Shown piece after piece: positions 33,327-43,038 of a stretch of 64,000 nucleotides of DNA (the first letter of the stretch is position 1; every line of letters starts with the position of its first letter). The notes under the pieces were generated by a model. The model did no database searches. It was not told the origin of the DNA and saw only the letters and a list, made by a program, of their open reading frames with translations. The position numbers and the translations under genes are program-made. The stretch is from the NCBI RefSeq assembly GCF_007676705.1, contig NZ_VEBF01000006.1, positions 240,578 through 304,577 of the forward strand. Direction: 5' to 3'. The stretch is from Paenibacillus xylanexedens. Lineage in GTDB: Bacteria > Bacillota > Bacilli > Paenibacillales > Paenibacillaceae.

Positions 33327-33872
33327 ATGCTCCAGACCTGGTGGGAGTTATTTTGGGGATTTTTCGTAGCGAACATCTTGGGATATGGGGGCGGTCCGGC
33401 TTCCATTCCACTTATGCAGGAAGAGATTGTGAACCACTACCAATGGATGACCACCGAGCAATTCGGTGATGTACTGGCGATTGGTAACGCCCTTCCCGGC
33501 CCGATTGCAACCAAAATTGCTGCATTTGTCGGGTATCACGTGGCAGGCTGGTTTGGGGCATTTATCGCAAGCTTTGCTACAATCGTACCTTCCGCAACCG
33601 CATTAATTATATTACTTCGTCTATTAAACAAACATCGTACTTCACCGAAAGTCAAAGGCATGACCCTGCTCGTGCAGCCTGTTATCGCTGTACTCATGAT
33701 CCTGCTTACATGGGAATTCGGTCAGCTATCTACCAATTCCATCGGCATCTGGCAGACGTTGATCATTGCAGCCATCTCGCTCTGGGTCATGACCAAGACC
33801 AAGCTGCATCCGGCCATTCTGATCGTGATCGCTTTTGCCTATGGTGCACTGGTACTGTCGCACACGATGTAA
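33327..33872 (+). CDS. Chromate transporter, short-chain subunit 2
   Basis: This second CHR domain (181 residues) shows the same motifs (ANILGYGGGPASIPLMQEEI, NALPGPIATKIAAFVGYHVA) and pairs with subunit 1 in opposite topology. The two genes are almost joined, which fits equal production. A large hairpin terminator follows. Confidence 0.92.
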   Translation: MLQTWWELFWGFFVANILGYGGGPASIPLMQEEIVNHYQWMTTEQFGDVLAIGNALPGPIATKIAAFVGYHVAGWFGAFIASFATIVPSATALIILLRLLNKHRTSPKVKGMTLLVQPVIAVLMILLTWEFGQLSTNSIGIWQTLIIAAISLWVMTKTKLHPAILIVIAFAYGALVLSHTM

Positions 33873-33875
33873 TTT

Positions 33876-33945
33876 AAACGTTACAGAATCAATGATTATA
33901 CACCTGCTGTAGGTGTATGCAGAGGTTCTGGACGTTTCTTTTTTT
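33876..33945 (+). terminator. Terminator of the chromate operon
   Basis: AACGT and CAGAA pair with TTCTG and ACGTT on either side of an inner ATACACCT/AGGTGTAT hairpin (33899-33919), and a T tract follows. Confidence 0.65.
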
Positions 33946-33961
33946 ACATTAGTTTATATAC

Positions 33962-34005
33962 AAAAAAACGGTGATACCCGCTATTAAGCTGGCATCACCG
34001 TTTAT
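33962..34005 (-). terminator. Terminator of the Ig-like protein gene
   Basis: On the minus strand AAACGGTGAT (34003-33994) pairs with ATCACCGTTT and is followed by TTTTTGT. Confidence 0.85.
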
Positions 34006-34041
34006 TATATTTCACCTTTTACGTAGCATTGGGAGACCCAA

Positions 34042-36417
34042 TTACTTCGCTTCAACCACTACCGTCACTTTGGTTTTCACACCTGCAAATGTTACTGTAA
34101 TCGTTGCTTTACCTTTGCCATTTGCCTGAATGATGCCGTCTTTCACCGATGCTGTCGCAATACGGGAAGACTTCCAGAGAGCCGGTTTGGACACATTAGC
34201 TTCACTGCCATCAGCATACGTTGCAGTTGCCGCTATAGTTACCTTTTCACCAGGTTTCATGGTCAACGTTACTTTATCCGTCTGCAAATATTTCAGTGTA
34301 TCCACATCTACCGCAATGGTTACAGACTTGCTGCCGTATTTTGCTGTAATTTTAGCTTTACCTGAACCTATAGCTTTGACTTTACCTTTGGTTACCTGAG
34401 CTACTTTGTAGCTGTTGGTTTTCCATTCAGCTTTGTCCGTAACATCACGCTCACTACCGTCGCTTAAGAAAGCAGTTACCGTCAGATCAGCTGTATCACC
34501 TGATTTCAGGGAAAGAGCCGGTTCGGAAGCTTCAATACGTGAGATGACATCCACTTCAACCTGAATGGTCACTTTTTTGGAGCCGTATTCTGCCGTGATA
34601 TTGGCTTTACCACTGCTGTTACCCGTGATCACACCTTTTTTCACATCAGCTACACGTGAGTTGCTTGATTTCCAGGTTGCTTCGGATGTTACATCCAGCG
34701 TGTTCCCGTCTTCATCCGTACCTGTTAGAAGGATATTTTGTGTTTCTTTGGCGGACAGAACAACGAAGTTCATATCTGCTTCCAGTCCACTAGCCATACC
34801 TACTTCAACAGGCAGAGTCAGCGTTTTGCCTTCAATCTTCGCTGTAATGGTCGCTTTACCTGTAGCAACACCTGTGATAACCCCTTTACTATCTACCTCA
34901 GCGATTTTGTCACTGCTGCTGCTCCAGGTTGCATCTTCGGATACATCCTTGGACGTTTCACCGTACAACGCCAGTACTTTGGCATTGGTTGTTCCTCCAA
35001 CGGTTACAGAAGCTTTTTTCTTGTCCATCTCATACTTGTCTGCTACGTCTACATTCACTGTGAATTTAGCCGTTTTACCGCCATAAGTTACAGTGATCGT
35101 AGCTGTACCGGATTTGTATGCGATCAGATCGCCGTTGGATACATATACAACATCTGCATTGCTTGAAGTCCATGTTGCTTTGGAAGTTACAACTTCTGTG
35201 CTTCCATCAATATACTCTGCATTGGCTACCAATGTCTTGGACTTGTTATCACCCGTAACACTCATGGCGAGCTTGTCATTCACATCTTTGATATCCAGAT
35301 ATCTTGCCGTATCTACATCCACAGCAATTTCTACTGTTTTGCCACTATAAGTGGCTTTGATCGTTGTCGAACCTGCACTAATGGCTGTGATCTGTCCCTT
35401 GAATACCGTTGCAACCTTCTCGTTGCTGGATGTCCATGTCGCCTGATCAGTTACATTCACATCGCTGCTGTTCGGATATGAAGCCGTTACAACGACATTA
35501 GCTGTTTTGGTTGTCTCACTCAAACGGAAGAAAATACTTTGTTTCTCCACACTCAGTTTACTGGTCAGATCCACATCCACGTCAACGGATACTGATTTCG
35601 TACCGTATTTGGCTGTGATCTTGGCAGAACCTGCCGAGTATCCTGTAATTTCACCTTTAAGAACGTCTGCAACCTTCTCGTTGCTGGATGTCCACTCCGC
35701 CAGATCGGTTACATCTTTGGTTGTGCCATCTGGATATGTGGCTGTTACTTTCACACTTTCACTCTTGTTCAACAATAGATTAACTTGCTGTTTATCTACA
35801 TCTACACGCTTAACCACTTCAACGTTAACATCCACCGTCACGCTTTGGCTGCCAACTTTGGCTGTGATCACAGCTGTACCTGCGCTTTGTCCAGTTACTT
35901 TACCATTCACAACGGTAGCAACCTTCTCATCACTGGTAGACCATTCTGCAGTCTCGGATGCCTTTTCACTTGTGGTATTGTCACTATATGTTGCTGTCAA
36001 AACGATATCTTTCGTATCTCCCGTACGCAAATCCAGACTTTGCACGTTTTTCGAAAGGGCTTTGACCTTCTTCGTTACTTTCACTTGAACGGTCTGAGTT
36101 TGGCCCTGATACGCTGCTGTAATCGTTGCTGTACCTTCTTCTTTGGCCGTAATCGCGCCATTATATACAGTTGCTATTGAAGTATGACTGCTACTCCAGG
36201 ATGAACTGATCGTTACGTTTGTCGACGTATTATCAGAATATACCCCTGTTACCGTAACAGACCCGGAATCACCAACTTCGAGCGACATCTCATTCTTGGA
36301 AACCACAATTTTGGACAGTTCTTTATCTGCCGCAGCGGCCAAGCCTACGTTGGATATACTCAGCATCAACACCAGCATCATCACCATGTACTTGGTCAAT
36401 CTTGGCTTTAACATCAT
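34042..36417 (-). CDS. Secreted protein with nine bacterial Ig-like (BIG2) repeats
   Basis: After a signal peptide (VMMLVLMLSISNVGLAAAAD) the 791-residue protein consists of nine units of about 84 residues. Each follows the pattern of a leading strand, a TATYPDGTTKDVT-like turn, a central TWTSSNEKVA box, then G-x-I-T/G-x-A-x-I-T-A-x-Y-G strands (BIG_2, PF02368). There is no catalytic domain, SLH domain, sortase signal or C-terminal membrane segment, so attachment to the cell is unclear. The base composition of the repeats is uniform, which suggests internal duplication. It may act as a spacer, adhesin or structural wall protein. The start has a G-rich ribosome site. Confidence 0.88.
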   Translation of the reverse strand: MMLKPRLTKYMVMMLVLMLSISNVGLAAAADKELSKIVVSKNEMSLEVGDSGSVTVTGVYSDNTSTNVTISSSWSSSHTSIATVYNGAITAKEEGTATITAAYQGQTQTVQVKVTKKVKALSKNVQSLDLRTGDTKDIVLTATYSDNTTSEKASETAEWSTSDEKVATVVNGKVTGQSAGTAVITAKVGSQSVTVDVNVEVVKRVDVDKQQVNLLLNKSESVKVTATYPDGTTKDVTDLAEWTSSNEKVADVLKGEITGYSAGSAKITAKYGTKSVSVDVDVDLTSKLSVEKQSIFFRLSETTKTANVVVTASYPNSSDVNVTDQATWTSSNEKVATVFKGQITAISAGSTTIKATYSGKTVEIAVDVDTARYLDIKDVNDKLAMSVTGDNKSKTLVANAEYIDGSTEVVTSKATWTSSNADVVYVSNGDLIAYKSGTATITVTYGGKTAKFTVNVDVADKYEMDKKKASVTVGGTTNAKVLALYGETSKDVSEDATWSSSSDKIAEVDSKGVITGVATGKATITAKIEGKTLTLPVEVGMASGLEADMNFVVLSAKETQNILLTGTDEDGNTLDVTSEATWKSSNSRVADVKKGVITGNSSGKANITAEYGSKKVTIQVEVDVISRIEASEPALSLKSGDTADLTVTAFLSDGSERDVTDKAEWKTNSYKVAQVTKGKVKAIGSGKAKITAKYGSKSVTIAVDVDTLKYLQTDKVTLTMKPGEKVTIAATATYADGSEANVSKPALWKSSRIATASVKDGIIQANGKGKATITVTFAGVKTKVTVVVEAK

Positions 36418-36625
36418 TTCCCCCCGATTATCATCATTTTTTTCCTTATCTTTAATGTCGGCAAGTCCTTTCCAGATGTTTAGACTTTCAGGGAATTTTC
36501 AGGGAATTCTGTGGAAATTAATTCATTTGCTCTTCCTGTTCCAACAATTCATACCTGCAAATAATGCGCATAACCTATGTATAGTGATTGTCTTGAACTT
36601 CATTTCACAGGATCGGGGGAAGCAT

Positions 36626-37231
36626 ATGCGTCAGCCTTTTGATTACATCGGATATTGGGAGCAAACGTATCGTTCGGGTGAGACTTCTGGGAGGGGTTCA
36701 TACGGGGTATTGGCCGAATTCAAGGCCGAAGTTGTGAACGGATTGATTCAACGTGAGGGTATTCATCGTGTCATTGAGTTTGGATGTGGGGATGGCAACC
36801 AGTTGCAATACATGAACTATGAGGATTACCTGGGGGTTGATGTCGCAGCCTCTTCCGTAAAACGCTGTGCTTCCCAGTTTGCCAAGGATCCGTCCAAGAG
36901 CTTCATGCTGTATACCCCAGGACTGTGGATCAACCGAGGTTTCCTGCAAGCCGATCTGACGGTCTGTCTGGATGTACTGTATCATATTACGGATGAAACA
37001 GATTTTCGCAATACCCTCTACGATGTTCTGCACTCTTCCACAGCATGGGTGGTGCTATACACGCGTTTGAAAGAAAACGGCAACCCGGGGATTGATACAA
37101 TCCAGGACCGCAATCTGTTCGATTATCTATTCGACAACCCTGATTTCAAAGTTCATGAGATCATTCCGCAGCGCTATCCGGATCAATCTTCTGCCGACTT
37201 TGTCATTCTGAGACGCACGCCTTCGAAGTGA
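36626..37231 (+). CDS. Class I SAM-dependent methyltransferase
   Basis: The SAM-binding motif VIEFGCGDGNQLQYM lies near residue 47, followed by YLGVDVAASSVKRC (motif II) and LTVCLDVLYHITDE (motif IV). The protein is 201 residues. The start at 36626 has GGGGGA 6 bases upstream. The frame continues open upstream to 36296 but that part overlaps the divergent Ig-like gene. The substrate is unknown. It appears to be a single-gene unit. Confidence 0.85.
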   Translation: MRQPFDYIGYWEQTYRSGETSGRGSYGVLAEFKAEVVNGLIQREGIHRVIEFGCGDGNQLQYMNYEDYLGVDVAASSVKRCASQFAKDPSKSFMLYTPGLWINRGFLQADLTVCLDVLYHITDETDFRNTLYDVLHSSTAWVVLYTRLKENGNPGIDTIQDRNLFDYLFDNPDFKVHEIIPQRYPDQSSADFVILRRTPSK

Positions 37232-37571
37232 GACTTGTTCCTTTCAATAGAGCATAACAACTACCAACCTCATAACCCAACGGGATTCGCACGAGTGAGA
37301 TCTTCATAGGTTAGGTTCTTCTTTCGTCTTCCTTCACTTATGTACATCATCCGCCTCTGTCTCCAATAGAAAGGATATCGTTCCTACTATTATTGGAGAC
37401 AGTCACACCCGGGCAGATGATGATGGATTTTCTACTGATGCTACCACTAACTACTGACTATATAACTGATTTATGATTTTAATCGAATGCATCAACTCGA
37501 AGGCTAATAATATGACCCTACTGATTAGTTCTAAGCTTTACTTCATACTGCGCGTAGTTCTCAATTCTTCT
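37232..37571. other. Gene-free stretch with a 12-bp inverted repeat
   Basis: CTGTCTCCAATA (37357-37368) and TATTGGAGACAG (37391-37402) are exact complements around a 22-base loop. CATCATC before and GATGATG after can extend the pairing. No T tract follows, so it is not a clear terminator. Nothing else is visible here. Confidence 0.45.
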
Positions 37572-38708
37572 TTAAAATAACCCCGCACGTCCACGCAGCT
37601 TCGCCAGCGCTTCCATATAGAAATAATCGCCGTATATAATCGGCACATTCAGCCCTCGCCCTTCCGGGTAATGCACCGTTCCCTGCATGATCAGACCTTC
37701 TTCCGCTGCCGAGTCGCCGGAGCTATAGTTCTCATGCAAGCCGCGGACGATACGCTCTCCCGCGGCAGCATAGGTCTCCCCGCGTGGCGACAGCTTCGCC
37801 AGCTCAAGCAACCCGCTCGCGGCAATCGCCGCAGCGGACGAGTCCCACGCCACCTGATGCTCCGCAGGTGCGCGGAAATCCCACACCGGCACGATCTCTT
37901 CGCCAAGCATGGCGAGGAAGAAATCGGCCGCACGCTCCGCTGTCTCCAGATATCGGGCTTCGCCCGTATACCGGAAAGACAGCGCAAACCCGTGCAACGC
38001 CCAGGCGGTGCCCCGCGCCCAGGCGGAACCTGGAGCATGGCCCTGTCCGCCATGCTCTCGCAGCTTCTGCCCCGTGTGTGGATCGAACTCCACCACGTGG
38101 CAGATGGACCCGTCAGCGCGGATGAATTCGCGCGCCACGGTGTCCGCATGCGCTTCCGCCAGCCAGCGGAAGCGAGGGTCGCCGCTCTGCTCGGATGCCC
38201 AGTAGAGCAGCGGCAGGTTCATCATGCTGTCAATGATGGCTACGCCGCGCGTATCCATTGCTGACGAGCTGAAGTTCCAGGCGCGGATGAACTCACCGCG
38301 CACGTGGAACCGGGCAGCGAGCAGGTTGGCGGCAAGCATGCCACGCCGCCGTCCATCCGCGCTGCCGGTCTGGCGGTAGTTGGCTACGCCACTAAGCAGC
38401 CAGATGAACCCCAGATCGTGATCCACCGATTCGGGATCACGCAGACAACCTTCCAGTTGCCGCTCACAGCTTTCGGCAATGCGATGTAGCGGAGCGACCG
38501 CTTCACTTTCCGGCGCATCCTCATAGACCAGCCATAATAATCCAGGCCAGAAACCTGCTGTCCACCATTCCGGATCATTCCGGTCATACGTCCCTTGCGG
38601 GGCAATGTGTGGAAATGTATCCTTAATCCGCTTCGCATTCCGAATCGTTTTGGCAGCTCCCTGTTGCCACGCTTCCTCGAGCCATTTTACCGACGTTGAT
38701 GTGTTCAT
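37572..38708 (-). CDS. Unsaturated glucuronyl hydrolase, GH88 family
   Basis: The sequence has the (alpha/alpha)6 GH88 features: WWTAGFWPGLLWLVYEDAPE near residue 48, the DHDLGFIWLLSG segment near 100 with a catalytic Asp, AIIDSMMNLPLLYWASEQSG near 160 with the second Asp, and APGSAWARGTAWALHGFA near 225. These enzymes hydrate and release the 4,5-unsaturated uronic acid left by lyases. No signal peptide is present, so it acts in the cytoplasm on imported oligosaccharides. The ATG at 38708 (MNTST) has GGAGGG 9 bases before it; an earlier ATG at 38714 is too close. The base composition is unusually G+C-rich in the middle. Confidence 0.9.
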   Translation of the reverse strand: MNTSTSVKWLEEAWQQGAAKTIRNAKRIKDTFPHIAPQGTYDRNDPEWWTAGFWPGLLWLVYEDAPESEAVAPLHRIAESCERQLEGCLRDPESVDHDLGFIWLLSGVANYRQTGSADGRRRGMLAANLLAARFHVRGEFIRAWNFSSSAMDTRGVAIIDSMMNLPLLYWASEQSGDPRFRWLAEAHADTVAREFIRADGSICHVVEFDPHTGQKLREHGGQGHAPGSAWARGTAWALHGFALSFRYTGEARYLETAERAADFFLAMLGEEIVPVWDFRAPAEHQVAWDSSAAAIAASGLLELAKLSPRGETYAAAGERIVRGLHENYSSGDSAAEEGLIMQGTVHYPEGRGLNVPIIYGDYFYMEALAKLRGRAGLF

Positions 38709-38826
38709 GAACATATCCCTCCTCGATTCAATACCAGACAGCTTTGCTTAATGCTCCAGTTCAACCTCACCATATCTGCTGTTATGTTGTTCGTCATCAT
38801 TACATTAACCCTCGACCTGAACATCT

Positions 38827-40779
38827 TCATGTAACCTCGCCCAATCGGATCGCAAATGACAGACTACGTGCTCCGTTCACTTCAATCCGTGCTTCCTTCA
38901 GTAACCCATTGCGGGAGGCCACGACCTGCTCCTCCAGATGAATAATGGCCCCCTGATCCATTGCTGTAGATTCTACATACGCTCCCTGATACTCCGTTCT
39001 CACGCTTTGATCCGTATGAGTAATTAGCGCCTGTTCACGTCCATCATGGAACATCAACGGAATGAGTGCACCTGCAGCCGCGATCTCACCTTCGAATTCA
39101 TACGTTATGGTCAGCACATCAGCCTGTTGCACATAATGGGTACGCAATGTTTCAATTCCAGGTAATGGACCGACCCATGTCACGGCAAAAGAATTCTCCG
39201 AGGCGTTCACGCCATCTTCTACCGCTCTTTCCGCCAGATGCTGCTCCACTTGGTTACGTGTGTCAGGGTCCACCTTCTCATATACAATGGACCCTCCTCC
39301 CTGAGCAGGGTCCAAACCAATGTCACGATCATATGCGCCACCCGATGGAATGCCTTCTGCAAGGCTGTGCCATACCCCATCCGGGGTCTTCCAGGCAGGA
39401 CAGTAGCTAAGTGGACGAACCATCCCTTCGGCGAATTGCGTGAATCCGGCCTGCACATGACTGGCAGCAGATGGACCAATCAGCCCAGGTAACCCCGTCT
39501 GCTGAATCCGTACCAAACCAGGGATCGTATACGGATCATTCATCGCCGTGTGCAATACCAGTTGCTGACCAGGTACAGAGGCAATCACGGTTTCGAACCA
39601 CCCATCGGTCTGCAAAACCCTGCTGCCCACTTCGGAAGGAAGGTACACTTCGCCTATATCTTCGCCAAGATCACTGAGACAAGCGTGAGCCAGTGCCGCT
39701 GCTGTCCACAGGTTATAACAGGTATGGTTGGTATAGATTTCGTAGCCGTGACGATCTTCTGGCGCGTATTCATTGCGTACAATTTTCAGCCGCCCATCAT
39801 CCATTTTCCAGCGCTCCACAGCAGCAAAACACCGATTGGCCGCACGTGCGAACGCACCCGCCATCACCGGATCTCCCGCCTGCAAAGCTAGTGTTGCATG
39901 TGTGGAGCATACATAAGCCGCAGCCGCTTCATTCCATTGGTGCTGAGAGCTGCGACCACGCGGTGGAATCTCACCTAGCGGAGATAACATCAGCAGCGAG
40001 CTGAATGCACCATGGCGAAGATGCTCACGTAACGTATCGGCAGTGACTCCCCCGTAACCTGCTTCAAGCATCACCCCCATGTGATAACGGGTGGCGATAT
40101 CATATGAAAATGGACAATTCGGTCGATCCAGCGGTCCATCCTGATATAATCCAAGTGCCGTAAATCGAGGTACATGATAGGCTTCCAGATAACGATCCAT
40201 CCATCTTGTATCCTCGCTCGCCAGCTGTTCACGCCACCGCAGATATTCGCCAGAGATCATAATCGCGTTCCAGTTGATCATGCGATTGGGATTGTTCATC
40301 TTGCTCATCGTAAATACATAATCTTGTTCAGGATCGATCGTCTTGAGCGCCTCAGCCCAAATCTTCGCTTGTTCCGGCAGATATGACTTCAACAACATGT
40401 AAGCTCGCATCATGAGCACTGGATAAAAATCAGGGTGATTGTCAGGTACGCTACCTTTGACCACGGCATCCATGCTCTGTGACAGGGCTGCCGCTGCGGA
40501 ATCAAGCAGATCTGTACGCCCCGCGTCAACCAGAACCGCCGCAGCCATCGCATAGGCTGGTGTAGAATAATACCTCTCCACACCCGAGAACGGATCTATA
40601 ATTGCACCATCACTATCCTGATATGATGTGTAAGCGCGAACAACACTCTCAACAAGTGCCAGCTTGCGATCCCGATTCCAGCCATCTGCCGGAGCTGGGC
40701 CCGCTTGTTCTGCCAATGTACGGTAACGTTCGAGTTCATCTTTCCATGGATACGTGGACGCAGATGTATATTTACTCAA
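38827..40779 (-). CDS. Unassigned large enzyme of a uronate-polysaccharide locus, probable toroid-fold lyase
   Basis: The 650-residue cytoplasmic protein has a helix-rich N-terminal part (residues about 30-370; AYAMAAAVLVDAGRTDLLDS, INWNAIMISGEYLRW and YTNHTCYNLWTAAALAHACL are Trp/Tyr/His-rich as in toroid folds) and a strand-rich C-terminal part (RTHYVQQADVLTITYEFEGE). I do not recognise its family. The TTG start overlaps the lyase stop by 8 bases with GAGGTG suitably placed, so the two are translationally coupled. The neighbours suggest it is a polysaccharide lyase or glycosidase acting on acidic oligosaccharides. Confidence 0.6.
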   Translation of the reverse strand: MSKYTSASTYPWKDELERYRTLAEQAGPAPADGWNRDRKLALVESVVRAYTSYQDSDGAIIDPFSGVERYYSTPAYAMAAAVLVDAGRTDLLDSAAAALSQSMDAVVKGSVPDNHPDFYPVLMMRAYMLLKSYLPEQAKIWAEALKTIDPEQDYVFTMSKMNNPNRMINWNAIMISGEYLRWREQLASEDTRWMDRYLEAYHVPRFTALGLYQDGPLDRPNCPFSYDIATRYHMGVMLEAGYGGVTADTLREHLRHGAFSSLLMLSPLGEIPPRGRSSQHQWNEAAAAYVCSTHATLALQAGDPVMAGAFARAANRCFAAVERWKMDDGRLKIVRNEYAPEDRHGYEIYTNHTCYNLWTAAALAHACLSDLGEDIGEVYLPSEVGSRVLQTDGWFETVIASVPGQQLVLHTAMNDPYTIPGLVRIQQTGLPGLIGPSAASHVQAGFTQFAEGMVRPLSYCPAWKTPDGVWHSLAEGIPSGGAYDRDIGLDPAQGGGSIVYEKVDPDTRNQVEQHLAERAVEDGVNASENSFAVTWVGPLPGIETLRTHYVQQADVLTITYEFEGEIAAAGALIPLMFHDGREQALITHTDQSVRTEYQGAYVESTAMDQGAIIHLEEQVVASRNGLLKEARIEVNGARSLSFAIRLGEVT

Positions 40780-42775
40780 TCATGTTCACCTCAGTTTCTC
40801 TCATTTTCGGTTCAATGATGAAGATTACCTCACATATCGTTTCAAGCGGATCAGAGCGTTCTATCCGAACATCCGTCTCACCTTTCACACCTGTCCATGA
40901 TAGCGACGTCCGATAGAATGTGACTGGAACATTGTCATGATCAACTGTGTCCACTGCCTCCGTAAAGACTTGCCACTGGTTCGCATCATACGTCATGTGG
41001 ACGGTTCCATGTACACCTTGCCAGCGAAGATTACCGCTCTTCACCACTTCCGGCTGCACTCTGCTCATCCATCGCTCCACAACGCTTGAACACCCTGCAC
41101 CTGAATCGTCCACCGAAGATGATCGTTCAGCTTGAGACATACTCCTGCTATTCCATTCAAAACGGTCATTTATACGCAATTCTGCCGTATCTCTGCTACT
41201 GTCAGGACCTATTCTCCAATGAAATTGCCGCGTATAACGAGCCAGCGAAGCAGATCCCGGGTATGCGGATGTCAGATCCAATGTTGTATCCAGCTCACCG
41301 CTATCCTTTGCCAAATTTGCCTTCAACACTTGGGCTTGCGCTTGCCGACCGGAGCATTGCTCCTGGCCTTCAATGAGCGGAACGCTATGCCCGGATGACG
41401 AGATGTGGAACAACTGCTCTCTGCCTGGTGCAAAATACGCTTGGCTATACAACCCTGCTCCTGGATCACATAGGATATTCTCACCACCGCAATGGATAAT
41501 GAACTGCCCCAGATCATTATGGTTGTGCGGTTCATCGTTATGCCCGCCTTTAATGGAAATAGCCACATGAAGGGTGTCGCTTTTCGTACGTTGTGTACCC
41601 GGAAAATCGAGCGCCCCCTTTGCAATCATCCAGCCCAGATTTTGAAAAATAAACCCACGTTCAGCCGCTGCAGAGGCTCCTTCATCACCATATACTCCCG
41701 GATCGCTCCACATCACGTTCCGCAGCAGATGAGCCCAGCGATGACAGGGATCATCGGTAAGCAGTGGAATGTGAAGCGGCAGATCCACCTGCAGCCCTAC
41801 CCGGGATGCAAGCAGGGAGAGTAAACCGGAAGGGATCTCTTCCTGCTCGGCACTGTCCGAATAATTCACAAATGTGCCGCCCGACAGATGAACTCGCAGC
41901 GGGAAGGCAGCGATTGCGGCGATTTTGGAACCCGTCAACAGATCTAGTTCGCCTTCACTGTACTCACGAAGCATCTCGGCATAATAGGTGAAATAACCGA
42001 AGCCATATACCCAATATCCAATACCTTCGGCACAGCCGCCATCCTCGCCATAACCGCTCAGGAATGCGTTCATACAACTGACTGTTTGGCAGATCGATTC
42101 CCGTAGTGTTGGCTCATCTTCCAACAGCAACAATGCAGCCATGCCACAGCAGCCACCACAGACTGCCGACCAGTTGTGATCCGCTGTCTGCCAGTGGAAC
42201 TTCCGTTGATCCCGGTAAAGCGGAGTGAAGATTCGCCGCTCGGCTTCGAATCTGATCCGCTCTATGACAAGGCGATCCAGCCGCTCGGCGTGAATCGTTA
42301 TAACTTCGGCCAGCATATGTACTGTCTCTGCGGCGAACAGATCGATGTTTCCATCTACCTGATCGACTTCTCCCGTACCCAGATGCGCTGTCAAACACCA
42401 CGTATACTCACCACATATGTCCCACAACATATCTTCTAACACTTGCAGTGCATGCGGCCTGGCCGTGTCCAATGCGAGCATCGCCACAGCAGCCAGTCTG
42501 CCCCTTCGATCAAAATAAGCTTCCTCATAGGCTTTTCGCTCACCCGTATCGCTGAATTGTCGATATAGACGGAACGACAAGGAAGGCATGGGTTCGTGCA
42601 AGGCACGTTCACCGTAAGCCTTCAAGTCCGTGTATAGCGTAGTCAATTCAGGCCGGGATAACTTCTCCAAGAGTCTGTCGGCACTTAGAGAGCGCACTGC
42701 TTTGCTCTCATTTCCACGTTTGTTTATGTTTTCATTTTCGACTTCGTGAATGGAATCTTTCACTGGATTCACCAC
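40772..42775 (-). CDS. Heparinase II/III-like polysaccharide lyase
   Basis: The first 370 residues form a helical toroid (WQTADHNWSAVCGGCCGMAA, YGEDGGCAEGIGYWVYGFGY). The C-terminal beta domain holds the family signature GGHNDEPHNHNDLGQFIIHC (PF07940), with the metal- and substrate-linked His/Asn. There is no signal peptide, as is common for cytoplasmic oligo-uronate lyases (PL12/15/17/21 types); the exact class cannot be told. A cre-like site overlaps its promoter. It is the first gene of a three-gene unit with the toroid enzyme and GH88. Confidence 0.85.
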   Translation of the reverse strand: MVNPVKDSIHEVENENINKRGNESKAVRSLSADRLLEKLSRPELTTLYTDLKAYGERALHEPMPSLSFRLYRQFSDTGERKAYEEAYFDRRGRLAAVAMLALDTARPHALQVLEDMLWDICGEYTWCLTAHLGTGEVDQVDGNIDLFAAETVHMLAEVITIHAERLDRLVIERIRFEAERRIFTPLYRDQRKFHWQTADHNWSAVCGGCCGMAALLLLEDEPTLRESICQTVSCMNAFLSGYGEDGGCAEGIGYWVYGFGYFTYYAEMLREYSEGELDLLTGSKIAAIAAFPLRVHLSGGTFVNYSDSAEQEEIPSGLLSLLASRVGLQVDLPLHIPLLTDDPCHRWAHLLRNVMWSDPGVYGDEGASAAAERGFIFQNLGWMIAKGALDFPGTQRTKSDTLHVAISIKGGHNDEPHNHNDLGQFIIHCGGENILCDPGAGLYSQAYFAPGREQLFHISSSGHSVPLIEGQEQCSGRQAQAQVLKANLAKDSGELDTTLDLTSAYPGSASLARYTRQFHWRIGPDSSRDTAELRINDRFEWNSRSMSQAERSSSVDDSGAGCSSVVERWMSRVQPEVVKSGNLRWQGVHGTVHMTYDANQWQVFTEAVDTVDHDNVPVTFYRTSLSWTGVKGETDVRIERSDPLETICEVIFIIEPKMRETEVNMIE

Positions 42776-42809
42776 TCTTCGTTAATGGAATGTCATACCG
42801 ATATTATAA

Positions 42810-42823
42810 TGTAATCGATTTCA
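42810..42823 (-). promoter_or_regulatory. Catabolite-responsive (cre-like) operator at the lyase promoter
   Basis: On the minus strand TGAAATCGATTACA matches the cre consensus TGWAANCGNTNWCA at every position. A TATAAT-type -10 follows directly, so CcpA (or a LacI-family repressor using a similar site) would block the promoter. It lies about 35 bases before the lyase start. Confidence 0.7.
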
Positions 42824-42901
42824 TTTTACCGGATTTCATAACACTTTTGAAGAATTATCCATTATAACCCCTTCAATGACCTTACGCCCTTCTCCTTCTT
42901 A

Positions 42902-42937
42902 ACAAAAAAAACGAAGAACCTTCGTCAGGTTCTCCGT
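42902..42937 (-). terminator. Terminator after the SGNH esterase gene
   Basis: On the minus strand ACGGAGAACCT pairs with AGGTTCTTCGT and runs into eight T. Confidence 0.85.
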
Positions 42938-43038
42938 TGCATTCTGCCCGTCACCACAGGCTTTTATGGCTATCTCATACCCTTATCCAATCCTGAATAC
43001 CCGTTCCTGCTGCCCCTATCGCAACTGTTCCGTTGTTG

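Noticed and set aside
34565..36180. Several plus-strand frames of 130-190 codons opposite the Ig-like protein
   Set aside because: They are antisense shadows that recur because the coding repeats recur.
36296..36625. In-frame extension upstream of the methyltransferase
   Set aside because: It overlaps the start of the divergent Ig-like gene, encodes no domain, and a good ribosome site stands before the ATG at 36626.
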